Of a stretch of DNA of 64,000 nucleotides, positions 63,766 to 64,000 are shown one piece after another (position 1 is the stretch's first letter; every line of letters begins with the position of its first letter). The stretch is from Streptomyces corallincola (lineage in GTDB: Bacteria; Actinomycetota; Actinomycetes; Streptomycetales; Streptomycetaceae), in the NCBI RefSeq assembly GCF_019104725.1, contig NZ_JAHRXF010000001.1, positions 62,001-126,000 of the forward strand. The letters are read 5' to 3'. Below the pieces are notes generated by a model that ran no database searches, was not told the origin of the DNA, and worked only from the letters and a program-made list of their open reading frames with translations. The translations under genes were made by a program, and so were the position numbers.

Positions 63766-64000
63766 ACCCACCCAGGACCGACGCGCGTCGCCACCACGAC
63801 CCGGACGTCCGCGGTTTCGCCAGCGACAACTACGCCGGGGCCCACCCCGAGGTGCTGGCCGCCCTGGCCCTCGCCAACGGCGGCCACCAGGTGGCGTACG
63901 GGGAGGACGACTACACCGCGAACCTCCAGCGGATCGTGCGCGGTCACTTCGGTGCATCCGCCGAGGCGTTCCCCGTCTTCAACGGCACCGGTGCCAACGT
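63762..64000 (+). CDS. Low-specificity threonine aldolase / beta-eliminating lyase (partial)
   Basis: The first 79 codons from a GTG at 63762; the gene runs off the window. FASDNYAGAHPEVLAALALANGGHQVAYGEDDYTANLQ and VFNGTGANV are the N-terminal signature of PLP-dependent threonine aldolases, which cleave beta-hydroxy amino acids to glycine and an aldehyde. The PLP lysine lies beyond the edge. Overlap with the SDR stop shows translational coupling. Confidence 0.9.
   Translation, partial: MNPPRTDARRHHDPDVRGFASDNYAGAHPEVLAALALANGGHQVAYGEDDYTANLQRIVRGHFGASAEAFPVFNGTGAN

Overview
The window is chromosomal DNA of a high-GC actinomycete, almost certainly a Streptomyces species. Coding GC is very high with third-position bias, many genes start with GTG, and the families present are typical of the genus: ROK/xylAB xylose locus, PaaX, CvnB-like roadblock protein, Rv1733c-like membrane protein, DUF5709, DUF5997, DUF5134, DUF6397-like and DUF6421. 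I see no tRNA, rRNA, CRISPR array, integrase, transposase or prophage. About 52 protein genes and two clear pseudogenes fill the window, and functional calls rest on motif recognition only.

Left part (1-16.1 kb). A deleted MFS transporter pseudogene is followed by a secreted GH3-type glycosidase. Next comes a compact amino-sugar style catabolic operon read leftwards: GatZ/KbaZ-like subunit, AgaS-like SIS isomerase, BadF-type sugar kinase, DMT/EamA transporter and class II ketose-bisphosphate aldolase. A divergent GntR/UTRA regulator faces it; its promoter looks leaderless and is packed with ACTGGTAT half-sites. A secreted GH92 alpha-mannosidase with a ricin-type C-terminal lectin domain follows, behind nested palindromic operators. 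Then come a GAF-domain regulator overlapping an aldehyde dehydrogenase, and a Tat-exported amidase.

Middle part (16.1-35 kb). The xylose locus has xylR and xylB facing xylA. After it come small and hypothetical proteins, a methyltransferase, an F420/FMN split-barrel oxidoreductase, a lone roadblock protein, a DUF6397-like protein, acyl-CoA thioesterase II, a Ski2-like helicase with a DUF3516-type C-terminus, a YdjM-like membrane hydrolase, zinc-independent ribosomal protein L31 and a DUF5709 protein. A heterodimeric ABC exporter follows; its two ATPase subunits have complementary degenerate sites.

Right part (34-64 kb). This holds a YkuD-like lipoprotein, a MarR/ABC exporter pair, an MltG-like transglycosylase, a flavin monooxygenase next to a broken SsuC-like permease (17-bp tandem duplication), YjbQ, the divergent DUF5997 / HTH-less LysR-domain pair, a DHA2 transporter and an Lrp/FUSC pair. 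Further on are a lactonase behind a DasR-like site, CbiX chelatase, a uracil-DNA glycosylase overlapping a second BadF-type kinase, an Asp-box propeller and an Rv1733c-like protein. The last stretch has an AidB-like acyl-CoA dehydrogenase facing PaaX, TetR, HAD hydrolase, PAP2 phosphatase, M56 peptidase, DUF5134, GNAT and GDPD. It ends with an uncharacterised operon DUF6421-SDR-threonine aldolase, cut by the window edge.

Several genes (GntR, DUF5997, LysR-domain, Lrp, CbiX, PaaX) have a TANNNT -10 box 6-8 nt before the start codon and no good ribosome binding site, which suggests leaderless transcripts. Sugar metabolism dominates the left half. The two BadF kinases, the GntR half-sites and the DasR-like site tie several loci to amino-sugar control, but this link is inference.
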